A DNA stretch of 64,000 nucleotides, taken from the NCBI RefSeq assembly GCF_900114165.1, contig NZ_FOSB01000001.1, positions 248,001 to 312,000 of the forward strand. Direction: 5' to 3'. Of this stretch, positions 1 through 8,252 are shown in pieces (within the stretch, counting starts at the first letter, position 1; each line of letters opens with the position of its first letter). Both the position numbers and the translations under genes were made by a program. This DNA is from Halobacillus dabanensis. GTDB lineage: Bacteria; Bacillota; Bacilli; Bacillales; Halobacillaceae. The notes under the pieces are model-generated. The model was given only the letters and a program-made list of their open reading frames with translations, had not been told where the DNA came from and searched no databases.

Positions 1-257
1 ATGCGGATATCCTGTCTGCGATTAGCAGTCACACAACAGGAAAGAAACATATGTCGATTTTGGATAAAGTCGTCTTTTTAGCGGATTATATAGAACCTTG
101 TCGGGACTTTCTCGGAGTGGAAGAAGTTCGTGCACTAGCAGAAACCGACTTGGATCATGCCTGTACTTTAGCTTTGAAAAATACCATTGTTTTTCTTGTA
201 GGTAAGGGAAGAACCGTTTATCCGGACACGTTTCATGCATATAATGATTTAATATGA
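1..257 (+). CDS. yqeK: YqeK, HD-domain Ap4A hydrolase (3' fragment)
   Basis: Only the last 84 codons are present; the frame is open from base 3, so the gene begins outside the window. The visible part contains the HTTG and ADYIEP motifs of the C-terminal half of the YqeK HD domain. In the family this enzyme symmetrically cleaves diadenosine tetraphosphate to two ADP with a metal centre; the N-terminal HD residues are off the window. The internal ATG at 51 is not a start, because conserved residues (SSHTTG) precede it in frame. It lies directly upstream of rsfS, as in B. subtilis. Confidence 0.9.
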   Translation, partial: ADILSAISSHTTGKKHMSILDKVVFLADYIEPCRDFLGVEEVRALAETDLDHACTLALKNTIVFLVGKGRTVYPDTFHAYNDLI

Positions 258-301
258 TCTTTTGATTTTAGAGAGATAAGGATGAAATAGGGAGGAAACT
301 C

Positions 302-655
302 ATGGAAAGCAAAGAACTTTTAACTCTAGCAGCACAAGCGTGTGATGAAAAGCGAGCAAACGACATTGTCGTTCTCGATATGTCGGAGGTTTCTTTAATT
401 GCTGATTATTTTTTAATCTGTGAAGGATCCAACGAACGCCAGGTGCAAGCAATCGCTAGGGAATTGAAGAATCAAGCAGAAGAACATGGAATTGAAGTGA
501 AGAGAATGGAAGGATTCGAACAGGCGCGATGGGTGCTTGTTGATCTGAATGACATTGTCTGCCACATTTTCCATAAAGATGAGCGTCATTATTATAACTT
601 GGAGAGACTTTGGGGCGATGCAGATACAGTTACCGTTGAAGGGTTAGATAACTAA
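302..655 (+). CDS. rsfS: Ribosomal silencing factor RsfS
   Basis: 117 aa, the usual length for the RsfS/YbeB/Iojap family. The protein binds uL14 on the 50S subunit and blocks joining to 30S, lowering translation when nutrients are short. Diagnostic stretches are DYFLICEG near residue 37 and WVLVDLNDIVCHIF near residue 78, followed by the conserved YYNLERLW end. A GGAGG ribosome site sits about 6 nt before the ATG. The gene lies between yqeK and yqeM with one base to the next start, so the three are very probably cotranscribed and yqeM translationally coupled. Confidence 0.96.
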   Translation: MESKELLTLAAQACDEKRANDIVVLDMSEVSLIADYFLICEGSNERQVQAIARELKNQAEEHGIEVKRMEGFEQARWVLVDLNDIVCHIFHKDERHYYNLERLWGDADTVTVEGLDN

Positions 656-656
656 T

Positions 657-1385
657 ATGAGCTATGGTCAAATGGCTCAGGTATATGACCTTTTGATGGA
701 GGATGCCCCTTATGGTAAATGGGTGGAATTCACCAAGAAAATGGTTCATAGGTTTAAGCCTGATGCACACACAATGCTTGATGTTGGTTGCGGAACAGGG
801 GAAATCACCCATCGTCTGCAACAGGAAGGTTTTCAAATGACAGGCATTGATTTATCATCTGACATGTTAACAGTTGCCCAACAGAAAGACCCTCGGTCGA
901 ATATCAAGTGGATGCACCAAGATATGACCGCATTGGAGGGATTGAAGGGATATGACTGTGTCATTAGTTACTGCGATGTGTTCAATTATCTAATGGAAGA
1001 TCATCAAGTACAGCGAGCTTTTGACAATATTTATCATTCGTTAGATACTGGTGGGCTATTTATGTTTGATGTGCATTCTTTAGATCATATTCAAGAAGAT
1101 TTAAGTGGTGCTACTTTCGCTGAAGTAAGGGATGATTTGTCTTACATTTGGTTCTGTGACCAAGGCGAAAAACTAAATAGTGTTGTTCATGATTTGACTT
1201 TTTTCGTACAAAACGGGAAAAATTTTCAAAGGTTTGATGAAGTTCATGAACAGCGGGGTTACGAAAGAAAAGTCTTAGAATGTTGGCTGAACCAAACAGG
1301 CTTTGAACTTCTTGGACTATATTCTGATTTTAGTGAAAAGCCTTCTTCAGATGGAGAACGTTGGTTGTTCATCTGTAGAAAATGA
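657..1385 (+). CDS. yqeM: YqeM, class I SAM-dependent methyltransferase
   Basis: 242 aa. SAM-binding motif I is LDVGCGTGEIT at about residues 41-51, followed by an acidic strand-2 end (GIDLS) and motif D..SYCDVFNYL, so the Rossmann methyltransferase fold is clear. The substrate is not known for the family; its fixed position after rsfS suggests a role linked to ribosomes or RNA, which is only inference. The ATG starts one base after the rsfS stop, with no strong Shine-Dalgarno, consistent with coupling. A rho-independent terminator follows at once and closes the yqeK-rsfS-yqeM operon. Confidence 0.92.
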   Translation: MSYGQMAQVYDLLMEDAPYGKWVEFTKKMVHRFKPDAHTMLDVGCGTGEITHRLQQEGFQMTGIDLSSDMLTVAQQKDPRSNIKWMHQDMTALEGLKGYDCVISYCDVFNYLMEDHQVQRAFDNIYHSLDTGGLFMFDVHSLDHIQEDLSGATFAEVRDDLSYIWFCDQGEKLNSVVHDLTFFVQNGKNFQRFDEVHEQRGYERKVLECWLNQTGFELLGLYSDFSEKPSSDGERWLFICRK

Positions 1386-1389
1386 GTAG

Positions 1390-1420
1390 AAAGAGTCCGG
1401 ATTATACGGACTCTTTTTTT
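1390..1420 (+). terminator. Rho-independent terminator after yqeM
   Basis: The inverted repeat AAGAGTCCG / CGGACTCTT with a 7-nt loop is followed by a run of T residues. It separates yqeM from the convergent comER. Confidence 0.9.
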
Positions 1421-1501
1421 ATGGCAATAAAATCCAAACATTAGAATAAGGGAGTTTTTTGTATAGAGAAAGGAATTTAGTAACTTTTGTCGAATATAAA
1501 C

Positions 1502-2311
1502 CTACAAGTCAATATGCTTCTTATCTTCTTTGTGCTTCGCTTGAGTAGCTTCAAACATTCTATGGAATAACAAACCGATATGGTCTTCCAAAGCTTGTAA
1601 TCCCTCTCCAGTCACTCCACCTTTTACTGTTACTTTTTCCATCAATTCCTCTAATGTCATTATTTTTTTTGCAAGTAGTTCTCCTAACCCGACCATCATA
1701 TTTTCTGTTAGTGCTGTTGCTTTTTGCTGAGGAAGCCCTGCAACGTCCCCTGCTGCCGCAATCCACTGGCTAAGTAGATAGCTAATAAAAGCTGGTCCGC
1801 AGGATACGATATCGGACGCTACCCGGATATGTTCTTCTTCCACTTCTATGGGAGTAGAAATATGTTGGAAAGTGGTCTTCAATAGTTGCCGGTTTTTTTC
1901 ATTAATTCTAGAACCAAAAGTAAATAAACTCACCCCTGCCCAGGCATGATTAGTTATTGATGGAACTATCCTCACAACTTGGCAAGGGGTGGCTTCCTCT
2001 AATTGATCAACCGCTACTGGACTTGTTATGGAAACCAAGCATTGATTCTCCGACCAAGAACCATCAAGAGTATCAATAATTTCTTTATAGTGGTGAGGTT
2101 TAACGCAAATAAAAAGGATGTCACTCTCAGACTGTATAGAGGACAGATTTTCAGCTATGTTAATATTAGGAAATGATTCTTGTAAAACTTCTGCTTTGCT
2201 TCTTGTGCGATTGAAAATCGTCAATTTTTCTTCAGCAACAGCCCCACTCTCAATGAGAGAAGTCGTTAGCATACTCCCCATATTTCCAGTCCCGATGATT
2301 CCCCACTTCAT
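1502..2311 (-). CDS. comER: ComER, pyrroline-5-carboxylate reductase-like protein
   Basis: 269 aa on the minus strand, divergent from comEA exactly as in B. subtilis. An N-terminal Rossmann site (IIGTGNMGS, residues 4-12) and the ProC-type C-terminal helical domain (VTVKGGVTGEGLQAL near residue 225) place it in the ProC superfamily. Its biochemical role is not settled; it is not needed for DNA uptake in B. subtilis, although related work has linked it to sporulation and biofilm formation. GGGAGGGA upstream on the minus strand supports the ATG at 2311. Confidence 0.88.
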   Translation of the reverse strand: MKWGIIGTGNMGSMLTTSLIESGAVAEEKLTIFNRTRSKAEVLQESFPNINIAENLSSIQSESDILFICVKPHHYKEIIDTLDGSWSENQCLVSITSPVAVDQLEEATPCQVVRIVPSITNHAWAGVSLFTFGSRINEKNRQLLKTTFQHISTPIEVEEEHIRVASDIVSCGPAFISYLLSQWIAAAGDVAGLPQQKATALTENMMVGLGELLAKKIMTLEELMEKVTVKGGVTGEGLQALEDHIGLLFHRMFEATQAKHKEDKKHIDL

Positions 2312-2476
2312 TGGAATCCCTCCCTTAATGCTTACCTATACATCCTTATTCCTTGTAGGGTTAAGATATACTTTGGTTTTATGAAAAAAATGAATTCTAA
2401 CTGCTAACTCTCAGGCAGTAAGATCCAATCATTTAGGGCTGGTTTTCTAAAATGGAATAGGAAAGAAGGAACTTAT

Positions 2477-3055
2477 ATGCGAAAATTGAAAAAGTACGCT
2501 TGGATTGGTTTCATTGTTCTTATTTCAATCATTATCTTTATGCAAAAAACTCCGGAAAATCTTACAGAGCCAATCGTCGAGGAAGGGTCAGTCGTTGAAG
2601 CGAAACAAGGTGATAAGGTTCAAGACGATACAATGGCTGAAGTAGTGAAAGTCGATATAAAGGGAGAAGTACAAAAGCCGGGAGTTTACACATTATCCTC
2701 AGATAAGAGGGTAGACGATGCGATAAAAGAAGCAGGTGGTATGAAAGATTCTGCAGACAATTCAAGTGTCAATCTAGCTCAGAAACTTCAAGACGAAATG
2801 GTCATTCATGTAACAGCCATTCAAGAAGGCGGGCAGGTAGAGATAGCATCCACCTCGGAGGCGATTATTAGCATCAATACTGCCACCCTCAGTGATATTG
2901 AATCATTGAAAGGGATAGGTCCGTCAAAAGCAGCGGCTATTATTGCTTATAGAGAGGAGAACGGACCTTTTTCATCCATAGAAGAATTAGTAGAAGTACC
3001 TGGAATAGGTGAGAAAACCTTAGAAAATATAAAAGAAACTATTCGTATTCCATAA
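2477..3055 (+). CDS. comEA: ComEA, DNA receptor for transformation
   Basis: 192 aa. One N-terminal membrane anchor (residues about 8-23) leaves the rest outside the membrane. It is followed by an acidic linker, a SLBB domain (VDIKGEVQKPGVYTL at about 58-72) and a C-terminal tandem helix-hairpin-helix region (INTATLSDIESLKGIG...VPGIGEKTLENI) that binds double-stranded DNA without sequence preference. It delivers captured DNA to the ComEC channel encoded two genes downstream. I looked for a ComK box (AAAA-N5-TTTT pairs) upstream and did not find a good one. Confidence 0.95.
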   Translation: MRKLKKYAWIGFIVLISIIIFMQKTPENLTEPIVEEGSVVEAKQGDKVQDDTMAEVVKVDIKGEVQKPGVYTLSSDKRVDDAIKEAGGMKDSADNSSVNLAQKLQDEMVIHVTAIQEGGQVEIASTSEAIISINTATLSDIESLKGIGPSKAAAIIAYREENGPFSSIEELVEVPGIGEKTLENIKETIRIP

Positions 3056-3110
3056 GATTGACGGAAGTGGATAGTCAGAGTAAACTGAATGAAAAAACAG
3101 GGGGAACATC

Positions 3111-3674
3111 ATGGAGCGCATTACATGGAATCAATATTTTATATCACAAAGTTACTTACTTAAATCACGAAGCACTTGCCAAAGATTAGCTGTAGGTGCT
3201 GTGGTTGTCCGAGATAAACGAATGATTGCCGGAGGATATAATGGGAGTGTTTCCGGTGGTGTTCATTGTATAGATGAAGGGTGTTATGTAGTGGATGGCC
3301 ATTGTGTTCGTACCATCCATGCAGAAATGAATGCACTTCTTCAATGCTCCAAGTTTGGAGTGGCTGCAGAGGGTGCGGAGATTTATGTGACCCATTTCCC
3401 CTGCCTGCATTGTACAAAAGCCATTATCCAAGCAGGAATAAAGGCTGTTTATTATAGTGAAGATTATAAGAACAATCCCTATGCCATTGAATTATTACAG
3501 CAATCAGGTGTAAGGATGCAAAAAGTTCCAATAGAAGTGGAGCCAATGAATGTAGATCAGCATCAATTGGTAACAAAGCTATTGGAAAAGCTTGAGAGTT
3601 ATAATGATCCGGAAGTTGAACAGTTGAAAGAAGAAGTAGATCTTTCCTTTGCTTACAATGATAGAGGGCAGTGA
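3111..3674 (+). CDS. comEB: ComEB, dCMP deaminase family protein
   Basis: 187 aa zinc-dependent deaminase. The catalytic HAE motif (TIHAEMNALLQC) and the zinc-ligand PCLHC motif near residue 97 are intact. The family converts dCMP to dUMP for dTTP synthesis. In the comE operon it is not strictly required for transformation, so its placement may reflect recycling of nucleotides from imported DNA (inference). A strong AGGGGGAA site precedes the ATG. Its TGA stop overlaps the ATG of comEC, so the two are translationally coupled. Confidence 0.95.
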   Translation: MERITWNQYFISQSYLLKSRSTCQRLAVGAVVVRDKRMIAGGYNGSVSGGVHCIDEGCYVVDGHCVRTIHAEMNALLQCSKFGVAAEGAEIYVTHFPCLHCTKAIIQAGIKAVYYSEDYKNNPYAIELLQQSGVRMQKVPIEVEPMNVDQHQLVTKLLEKLESYNDPEVEQLKEEVDLSFAYNDRGQ

Positions 3675-5929
3675 TGAAAGGTTTTTGGCATGCTCCCGCC
3701 CTGGCATTTGTCCTTGGCGGGGTGCTATCAAACCAGAGCGGTTTTACATTCTTTATCATCCTTATTTTTCTTTCTTATTGGATCTATTCTTATCGCCTCA
3801 ATAGAAAATCCCTCCTTTTCATCGCCTCTTTTTTAATAGCGGGATATTTTTATTTACCCCCACTTGATAACGGTTGGGATTCATTCACTCAAAAATCCCC
3901 ATGGATAGCTACCATTATTTCAAACGTAAAGGAAACGCCTCATGCATACTCGATGACATTACAACATGATAGTGGAGAGAAATTCATTGTTCGCTTTTTT
4001 AAAGAAGATAATGATTTTTATCCCTCGGATTGGCGGCATGGGGCAATTTGTACATTAGAGGGTTCAGTAGAATCTTTTGCTGAGGCGAGGAATCATGGAC
4101 AATTTGATTATCAATCCTATATGGCAAAGGAAGGCATTTATAAACAAGTGATCATTGAAGAAGAGGACAACCTTCATTGTGAAGGCGGTTCATGGTTAAG
4201 TTTGTTATATGATGCTCGAAATTTCATGAAAGATAAAGTTGAAAAAAATACTACACCAGAAGCTTTTGCATGGATGAAAGCATTGGTGTTCGGAGAGACG
4301 GATCATTTAGATGAGACGACTATTCAGTGGTTTAGGGAGTATAATCTGTCTCATATTCTTGCGATATCCGGATTGCATGTCGGCTTGACTATTGGAGGAA
4401 TTTATTTTCTGCTCTATCGTACAGGTTTTGCTACAAAAACACAGGTCCAAGTATTCTTGTTGTTATTATTACCCTTTTACACTTTTTTGGCGGGTGCAGC
4501 TCCATCGGTAATTCGAGCAGGCCTTATGGCCGTAATCCTGATCCTAACGACTTCCTTGAAGTGGAAGTTCCCACTTACGGATATCCTTTCTATTGCCGCA
4601 ATAGTTTTACTTCTGACATCTCCTTCTTACTTCCACCACATTGGTTTTCAATTCTCTTTTCTAGTCACATTTAGCCTTGTACTATCTATGCCGATTCTGA
4701 AGCGATATAAAAATGCTTGGATACAATCTTTGGTGATTGGTCTAATTAGTCAACTGTCTATACTTAGTCTTCAGGTTCATTATTTCTTTGAATTTCAACC
4801 TCTTTCTTTATGGGTGAATTTTATTATGGTCCCTTATTTTTCGTTTATTGTTATTCCATTTTTAATGTTCACTTTATTGCTTGTTTTCCTTATTCCTTCT
4901 CTAGCACAAGTTTTGTCCTCTATTTTTATTACTTTTCACGAGCGTTTCTTATCATTCGTCCACTCGTTAACTTTATATATGGATTTTTCGTGGGTTATTG
5001 GAAAGCTCCCGCCACTATTTATCATTCTTTATACAATTTTTTTGGTCGTTATGATGAGGTATTGGAGTGAGGGTAAAGATCAAAAGGCGTTTGTCTCCTC
5101 AATGATAGCAGTGGGAGTAATCATGGTACACTGCGCCATTCCTTTTATTTCTGACAAAGGTACAGTAACAATGTTAGATGTAGGTCAGGGAGATTCCTTT
5201 GTCATTGAGTTGCCGAATCGTAGAGGAGTAATTTTAATCGATGCAGCAGGACCTCCGATTTTTTCTTCAAACAGCAAGAAGACAGCGGAGGATATAATTA
5301 TTCCTTTTTTGAAATCTCAGGGGATTGGAGCTTTAGATGCCTTATTTATTTCCCATAAGGATTCTGATCATAGTGGAAGTGTGCGGTATTTATTGGAAGA
5401 ATTCAACATATCTCATGTTATTGTGAGCCCTTATTACAATGAATTTTATAAGGAAGTGGAAGTGAAAAGAGTTATGGGGGGGCAAAAGGTGGTGATAGAA
5501 GGGCAGGAGTTCAATGTTCTTCATCCTGCTGAACAAGATTATGGGGAACCGAATGACAATTCTCTCGTCTTAGAAAGTAATATTGGAGGTAAAAAATGGC
5601 TATTTACTGGGGATATTTCTACAAATGTTGAAAACCAAATAATCGAATCTTATCCTTCATTAAAAGTAGATATATTAAAAGTAGGTCACCATGGGAGCAA
5701 TACATCAACTTCAAATGATTTTTTAAATAGTACACAACCTGAGGTAGGGCTAATTTCTGCAGGGGTCGATAATCGTTACGGTCACCCTCATGATGAAGTA
5801 GTGCAACGATTCAAAGAGAGGGGGACTCCTTTATTGCAAACAAAAAGGCATGGAGAGGTACAGTACATTTTTTCTGGTCAAAGTGGAACGTTTTCGACGT
5901 TTTTACCGTATAATGCGAGCAGAGAATAA
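3674..5929 (+). CDS. comEC: ComEC/Rec2 DNA translocation channel
   Basis: 751 aa from the ATG at 3674, which overlaps the comEB stop; a GTG one codon upstream is an alternative. The N-terminal membrane segments and soluble OB-like part are followed by the polytopic Competence domain (ILAISGLHVGLT at about residue 230). The C-terminal metallo-beta-lactamase-like domain has LDVGQGDSF, HKDSDHSGS and VGHHGSNTS with all expected histidines and aspartates. The protein carries single-stranded DNA across the membrane; the C-terminal domain is thought to degrade the other strand. Length is normal for the family. Confidence 0.95.
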   Translation: MKGFWHAPALAFVLGGVLSNQSGFTFFIILIFLSYWIYSYRLNRKSLLFIASFLIAGYFYLPPLDNGWDSFTQKSPWIATIISNVKETPHAYSMTLQHDSGEKFIVRFFKEDNDFYPSDWRHGAICTLEGSVESFAEARNHGQFDYQSYMAKEGIYKQVIIEEEDNLHCEGGSWLSLLYDARNFMKDKVEKNTTPEAFAWMKALVFGETDHLDETTIQWFREYNLSHILAISGLHVGLTIGGIYFLLYRTGFATKTQVQVFLLLLLPFYTFLAGAAPSVIRAGLMAVILILTTSLKWKFPLTDILSIAAIVLLLTSPSYFHHIGFQFSFLVTFSLVLSMPILKRYKNAWIQSLVIGLISQLSILSLQVHYFFEFQPLSLWVNFIMVPYFSFIVIPFLMFTLLLVFLIPSLAQVLSSIFITFHERFLSFVHSLTLYMDFSWVIGKLPPLFIILYTIFLVVMMRYWSEGKDQKAFVSSMIAVGVIMVHCAIPFISDKGTVTMLDVGQGDSFVIELPNRRGVILIDAAGPPIFSSNSKKTAEDIIIPFLKSQGIGALDALFISHKDSDHSGSVRYLLEEFNISHVIVSPYYNEFYKEVEVKRVMGGQKVVIEGQEFNVLHPAEQDYGEPNDNSLVLESNIGGKKWLFTGDISTNVENQIIESYPSLKVDILKVGHHGSNTSTSNDFLNSTQPEVGLISAGVDNRYGHPHDEVVQRFKERGTPLLQTKRHGEVQYIFSGQSGTFSTFLPYNASRE

Positions 5930-5953
5930 AAAAAGACTGCCGATGACAGCAGC
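5926..5953 (-). terminator. Terminator for yqzM (minus strand)
   Basis: Read on the minus strand, CTGCTG-TCAT-CGGCAG forms a 6-bp stem (one G-U pair) followed by a run of T. It overlaps the end of comEC, with which yqzM is convergent. Confidence 0.7.
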
Positions 5954-5972
5954 CTTCCGGTTTGGTATTCAC

Positions 5973-6107
5973 TTATTGTCCGATAAAAGAAAACACTACG
6001 CCGATAAAGAAAATGACGAAGAAGAAAACAAATGAAAATACAAACCCTAATCCAGAGTCGATCACATCATTAGTTTTGGATTGAATATCGTTTTTGAACT
6101 CGTTCAT
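5973..6107 (-). CDS. yqzM: YqzM family small membrane protein
   Basis: 44 aa. The start chosen (complement of 6105-6107) lies 7 nt after AGGAGGGG on the minus strand; a longer frame reaching 6191 lacks a ribosome site and conservation. The protein begins MNEFKNDIQSKTND and then has one hydrophobic segment (about residues 21-41) ending in FIGQ, the architecture of B. subtilis YqzM, which sits at this same locus between comEC and holA. Function unknown. Confidence 0.88.
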   Translation of the reverse strand: MNEFKNDIQSKTNDVIDSGLGFVFSFVFFFVIFFIGVVFSFIGQ

Positions 6108-6259
6108 TGTTACCCCTCCTATATCAATTACTAAGTATAGTCCATTCTCATTCAAAAATCTACAACCACCAGGCATGAAATCGAATTTCATCGAAGATTC
6201 ATACCATTCCCACAGCTAGCAAGACTTGTCACCGATAATTCTGACGGAAGCGGTCAAAC

Positions 6260-6324
6260 TAAACGCAAGAGAGGAACAACATCGTCCTCTTCAAAAGCGT
6301 CCGGGGCTTTTGGAATGGCGTTTA
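6260..6324. other. Candidate three-way-junction structured element
   Basis: In the 347-base gap between yqzM and holA, TAAACGC (6260-6266) pairs with GCGTTTA (6318-6324). The closed segment holds two further hairpins: AGAGGA/TCCTCT (6270-6275 with 6285-6290) and CAAAAGC/GCTTTTG (6292-6298 with 6306-6312). All three stems are perfect. Which strand, if any, is transcribed is unknown; I assign no function. The rest of the gap shows only the holA promoter and leader. Confidence 0.4.
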
Positions 6325-6360
6325 TATAGATGGTTCATACGGCGTTATCAGTACACTATT

Positions 6361-6389
6361 TTGACAGATATTCCAATCAGACATAAAAT
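6361..6389 (+). promoter_or_regulatory. Sigma-A promoter of holA
   Basis: TTGACA at 6361-6366, a 17-nt spacer and TAAAAT at 6384-6389. The predicted leader contains a GC-rich hairpin (GTCCCC/GGGGGC, about 6401-6417) before the GGAAGGA ribosome site of holA. Confidence 0.75.
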
Positions 6390-6454
6390 AGTGACACTGA
6401 GTCCCCGAATCGGGGGCGCCGTATTCTTTTGTATGAAGGAAGGACAACCACTTT

Positions 6455-7474
6455 ATGGTCAATGTAAAACAATCACAGGTATACTTATTATATGGTGAAG
6501 AATCCTATCTAATTCAGGAACATAAAAATAAAATTATCCAAAAAACGTTAAAAAAAGAAGATCGGGAGTTCAACGTGTCGCAATATGACTTGGAGGAAAT
6601 CCCTATTGAGGATGTTGTTACAGATGCAGAAACATTTCCGTTTCTTGGTGATGGGAAAGTAGTCATAGCCCAACATCCAGTCTTTTTGAAAGCAAAGCCA
6701 GATAAATTACCGATAGAACATGATGTTGATGCATTATTGGATTATTTGCAAAATCCTGCAGAGTACACGGTTCTTGTATTAATTGCACCATACGAAAAGC
6801 TTGATGAAAGAAAAAAAGTGTTTAAGCAATTGAAGAAATATGGAGAAGTAATAAACTGTCAGCCTGTCAAGGAGTGGGATATTGATAAATGGGTTCAGAC
6901 CCTTGCCAATGACTTACATATCACAGTTCCTCAAGAGATTCACGAATTGTTCACTCAGGAAATTGGAGCCAATTTGATGGCTTTAAGAAAAGAAATGGAA
7001 AAACTTGCGTTATATGTTGGGGAAGGTGGAGTGGTCACAAAGGAAATTGCTGAACAATTATTGTCCCACAGTGCAGAAGCCTCAGGGTTGAAGCTTGTAG
7101 ATGCAGTAATGGAAAAAGACTTAGGGCGTGCGATAACGATTTATAAAGACTTGGAAAAACTTAACGAAGAGCCGATCGCTTTGACGGCACTCCTTGCTTC
7201 ACAATTCAGGATCATTAGTCAGGCAAAAGTGTTGAAACAAAAGGGGTATGGGCAGAATCAAATGAAAGGTTATATTAAAGCCCATCCTTACGTGATCAAA
7301 ATGGCGCTCAAGCGAGAACGTTATTTCACTAATCAAGAACTTGATCAAATAATGGACCAATTAGCTGAAACGGATTATTCTCTAAAGCAAGGTAGAATGG
7401 AAAAATCACTTGCTTTTGAAATGCTTTTGTATCGATTGATTCATATCAAACAAAATTCCACCGTCACATCTTAA
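6455..7474 (+). CDS. holA: DNA polymerase III subunit delta
   Basis: 339 aa, the usual length for Firmicutes HolA (YqeN). The delta subunit opens the beta sliding clamp within the clamp-loader complex. The sequence shows the family order: an N-terminal domain starting VYLLYGEESYLIQEHK, a middle ATPase-like domain without a functional Walker A, and the C-terminal helical collar domain (LALLASQFRII...). A GGAAGGA site precedes the ATG. It is monocistronic here, between its own promoter and a terminator shared with the convergent rpsT. Confidence 0.95.
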   Translation: MVNVKQSQVYLLYGEESYLIQEHKNKIIQKTLKKEDREFNVSQYDLEEIPIEDVVTDAETFPFLGDGKVVIAQHPVFLKAKPDKLPIEHDVDALLDYLQNPAEYTVLVLIAPYEKLDERKKVFKQLKKYGEVINCQPVKEWDIDKWVQTLANDLHITVPQEIHELFTQEIGANLMALRKEMEKLALYVGEGGVVTKEIAEQLLSHSAEASGLKLVDAVMEKDLGRAITIYKDLEKLNEEPIALTALLASQFRIISQAKVLKQKGYGQNQMKGYIKAHPYVIKMALKRERYFTNQELDQIMDQLAETDYSLKQGRMEKSLAFEMLLYRLIHIKQNSTVTS

Positions 7475-7528
7475 TATTTCAATATAGGAGCCTTTTCATG
7501 ATAGCTCCCTGTCCTTTATGCCAGGCAG

Positions 7529-7722
7529 TTTCGAGATACAATAAGGTAATGGGGGAAGGGAAGCTGCGAGACTCCTCCTGCGGGAAAGAATAGACTGGCG
7601 AGACCCCGCCGAGCTTTAGCACGAGGAGGCTTGCTTCTTCCCCGCGGAAAGCGAGTAGCTTTCAAGACCCCATTCGCACTTCACCAGATATTTCGAAACT
7701 GAGTCTTACAGAATAGGGAATT
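7529..7722 (+). repeat. Interspersed intergenic repeat, family A (most complete copy)
   Basis: This gene-free tract carries the ordered blocks CGAGACTCCTCCTGCGGGAA, GACTGGCGAGACCCCGC, ACGAGGAGGCTTGC, CCCCGCGGAAAGCGAG and TTTCGAAACTGAGTCTTA. The same blocks recur, scattered and partly inverted, at 52.98-53.85 kb in this window. There is no ORF, no terminal inverted repeat that I can define and no target duplication visible. Repeats with this kind of sequence are, from memory, common between genes of Bacillaceae; their nature is not settled. Confidence 0.75.
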
Positions 7723-7734
7723 TTTGTGGTAGAT

Positions 7735-7777
7735 ACATTAAAGAAGCCCTCCGGCGTCCGGAGGGCTTCTTTAATGT
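7735..7777. terminator. Bidirectional terminator between holA and rpsT
   Basis: A perfect 20-bp inverted repeat (ACATTAAAGAAGCCCTCCGG and its complement) with a 3-nt loop. The core GCCCTCCGG stem is followed by TTCTTT on both strands, so it can end transcripts from either side. Confidence 0.85.
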
Positions 7778-7805
7778 AAAAACGACCCGTTCAGAGAAGG
7801 ATCGT
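7778..7805 (-). terminator. Second terminator of rpsT (minus strand)
   Basis: On the minus strand ACGATCC pairs with GGGTCGT (one G-U pair) and is followed by TTTTT. It is the first hairpin met by a transcript leaving rpsT. Confidence 0.65.
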
Positions 7806-7830
7806 TTGTTGGTCATAAATTACGAATGAA

Positions 7831-8091
7831 TTATAATGCGTTAACTAATTTAGTTAGGCGGGATTTTTTGCGGTTCCCTGTATTTTTAGGAAGAGCACCA
7901 CGTTGAACAGCTTTGTCAATCTTTTTAACAGCTGTAGGTAGAGCTTCTTTCGCGCTCTCTACATTTTTGCTATCAACAAGCGTTTCTACACGTTTAACCG
8001 CTGTACGCATGTCAGATTTGAAAGCTGCATTCAAAGAACGAGCGTCATCATTCAAACGTACACGTTTTTTCGCTGATTTAATGTTAGGCAT
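7831..8091 (-). CDS. rpsT: 30S ribosomal protein S20
   Basis: 86 aa, very basic. It begins MPNIKSAKKRVRLND and ends with the S20 pattern KNTGNRKKSRLTKLVNAL. S20 binds 16S rRNA early in 30S assembly. The position is as in B. subtilis, convergent with holA and divergent from gpr. AGGAGGTGA on the minus strand places the start. Two hairpin terminators follow. Confidence 0.98.
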   Translation of the reverse strand: MPNIKSAKKRVRLNDDARSLNAAFKSDMRTAVKRVETLVDSKNVESAKEALPTAVKKIDKAVQRGALPKNTGNRKKSRLTKLVNAL

Positions 8092-8252
8092 AGTTTCACC
8101 TCCTAGGTAAAAACAAAAGACTCATTCATATCGAACAAGAGACATTTTACCAGAGCAGTGCACGCTTTTCAATACTTATATCCATCCAGTTTATATGTTT
8201 TGCATAGTTTTGTACTGCTTGGGAGAAGATTGTTTTAAGGAGGTTGAAGCGA

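Noticed and set aside
2341-2476. ComK box before comEA
   Set aside because: A/T-rich stretches are present but no pair of AAAA-N5-TTTT half-sites with proper spacing.
6226-6498. 90-codon plus-strand ORF upstream of holA
   Set aside because: It overlaps the holA start in another frame, spans the holA promoter and has no ribosome site.
8101-8252. Sigma-F/G promoter of gpr
   Set aside because: GCATA-like pieces are present, but no partner -10 at a usable distance from the ribosome site.
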